Positions 5,693 through 6,458 of a stretch of DNA of 6,458 nucleotides are shown piece by piece. Numbering within the stretch: position 1 is the first letter of the stretch; each line of letters starts with the position of its first letter. The stretch lies in the NCBI GenBank assembly GCA_002499185.1, contig DAKN01000092.1, forward strand, positions 1 to 6,458, read 5' to 3'. A model generated the notes under the pieces. It searched no databases, was not told where the DNA came from, and saw only the letters and a program-made list of their open reading frames with translations. This DNA comes from Candidatus Pacearchaeota archaeon UBA284. Lineage in GTDB: Archaea > Nanobdellota > Nanobdellia > Pacearchaeales > UBA284. The position numbers and the translations under genes are program-made.

Positions 5693-6458
5693 ATGGTGAA
5701 AAAAAGCGTATTTTTATTAGTATTATTAATATTTCTGATTCCAATGTTATTGACAAATGCCGAGGCTGGCTGTGTTGGGGAAAATTATGAATTTATTTGC
5801 GGAGAGATAATTAATGAATCCTGCACAATGAACGATAATTTAACAACAACAGGAACATGCTTTACTATAGGGGTAGATGATTTGATTATTGATGGGAATG
5901 GATATTGGCTGATTGGAAACAATGCTGATAATTCTAAGGGAATTATTATTCAACACGCAATAAATATAACCTTTTTTAATTTTAACATTTCTTCTTTTTC
6001 TGCTGGAATATATATTAATAATTCATCAATAATAAATTTATCTTTTAATAATCTCCTGTATGGTTATGATAATATTTACTTAGAAAATAGTCTAAATGTA
6101 AGCGTATTTAATAATACATTATCGGGTGCAATAGATGGGTGTGTTTTATATTCTACAAACAATACAACAGTAGAAAATAATCTGATAAATGGAAGTATTT
6201 ATGATGGGATTATACTAATTAATGCAAAAAATAATCGAGTTTCAAATAATAATATACTCTCTTCTGAATTTGCACATGGGATTTGGTTAATTGATTCAAG
6301 CAATAATGATATAATAAATAATATAGCTAATTATAATGGCGGAAGGGGGATATATCTTAACATTGATTCTAATGATAATAACTTAAATCACAATATTGCC
6401 TGTTTTAATAACCAGAACCTATTGGGTTATTTGGATTATCATGATGAAGATTCGAATA
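5693..6458 (+). CDS. Secreted parallel beta-helix (NosD-like) surface protein, N-terminal part
   Basis: The frame is open from ATG 5693 to the window end (255 residues visible, no stop). Residues 1-25 form a Sec signal peptide: Lys3-Lys4, a hydrophobic core, then NAEA before a likely cleavage site. A short Cys-rich segment follows (Cys27, 36, 44, 56), perhaps disulfide-bonded. DDLIIDGNGYWLIG (62-75) is the entry motif common to NosD/right-handed beta-helix proteins. From about residue 89 there are some seven coils of 22 to 24 residues with Asn-Asn turns and GIY/GIW/GII strands, for example AHGIWLID and GRGIYLNI. About ten N-x-S/T sequons suggest heavy N-glycosylation, usual for archaeal surface proteins. 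It probably acts outside the cell as an adhesin, envelope or carbohydrate-interacting protein; no catalytic residue can be named. The ATG lies behind its own TATA-like box, and the lysines of the signal peptide follow directly. Confidence 0.85.
   Translation, partial: MVKKSVFLLVLLIFLIPMLLTNAEAGCVGENYEFICGEIINESCTMNDNLTTTGTCFTIGVDDLIIDGNGYWLIGNNADNSKGIIIQHAINITFFNFNISSFSAGIYINNSSIINLSFNNLLYGYDNIYLENSLNVSVFNNTLSGAIDGCVLYSTNNTTVENNLINGSIYDGIILINAKNNRVSNNNILSSEFAHGIWLIDSSNNDIINNIANYNGGRGIYLNIDSNDNNLNHNIACFNNQNLLGYLDYHDEDSN

Noticed and set aside
5762..5775. Lipobox (Cys27 after the signal peptide)
   Set aside because: The residues before the Cys are Ala-Glu-Ala-Gly; Glu at -3 does not fit the usual Leu/Val/Ile-x-Gly/Ala-Cys pattern, and ordinary signal peptidase cleavage after Ala25 fits better.
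5693..6458. Tandem DNA repeat or CRISPR-like array, from the repeated AAT-rich segments
   Set aside because: The periodicity is in the protein (beta-helix coils with Asn turns); the DNA repeats are not exact and have no spacer structure.
1..6458. tRNA, rRNA or other structured RNA genes
   Set aside because: No G+C-richer stretch or cloverleaf-like arrangement was seen, and almost all of the window is coding.

Overview
The window is strongly A+T-rich and looks archaeal, most likely from a small-genome DPANN-type lineage (for example Pacearchaeota, Woesearchaeota or a relative). The lineage is an inference. It rests on TATA-like boxes about 25 to 33 nt upstream of start codons (leaderless or near-leaderless transcripts), the lack of Shine-Dalgarno sequences, a multi-subunit pyruvate:ferredoxin oxidoreductase of archaeal size, and an Asn-rich, sequon-rich secreted beta-helix protein.

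Layout. (1) 1-267: C-terminal end of enolase, cut by the window edge, followed after 29 nt by a HAD-superfamily NT5C/YqfW-type nucleotidase (297-902). (2) 899-1252, minus strand: a small hypothetical gene whose stop codon overlaps the nucleotidase stop. (3) 1253-1343: a short divergent promoter region with a TATA box for each side and an 8-bp inverted repeat. (4) 1344-5633: a four-gene operon, porC (gamma), pcm (protein-L-isoaspartate O-methyltransferase), porA (alpha) and porB (beta). The first three genes are joined by ATGA start/stop overlaps. (5) 5693 to the end: the N-terminal part of a secreted parallel beta-helix (NosD-like) protein behind its own promoter; it runs off the window.

The most notable feature is a 322-residue intein in porA (2965-3930). 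It is in frame and has all the expected splicing signals: Cys1, a TxxH block B, a terminal His-Asn and a +1 Cys. It carries two LAGLIDADG motifs with both catalytic acids intact. It interrupts the alpha subunit between Trp126 and the conserved DHSD segment, nine residues after the Arg thought to bind the substrate carboxylate. Unspliced protein should therefore be inactive, and splicing would restore a normal 387-residue PorA. The second oddity is that no ferredoxin-like delta subunit (porD) is encoded here. pcm sits between gamma and alpha, where related operons often carry delta.

Together the genes describe late glycolysis (enolase) and oxidation of pyruvate, or possibly another 2-oxoacid, to acyl-CoA with reduced ferredoxin. 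A protein-repair enzyme is translationally coupled to that complex. There is no gene-free stretch longer than about 100 bases.
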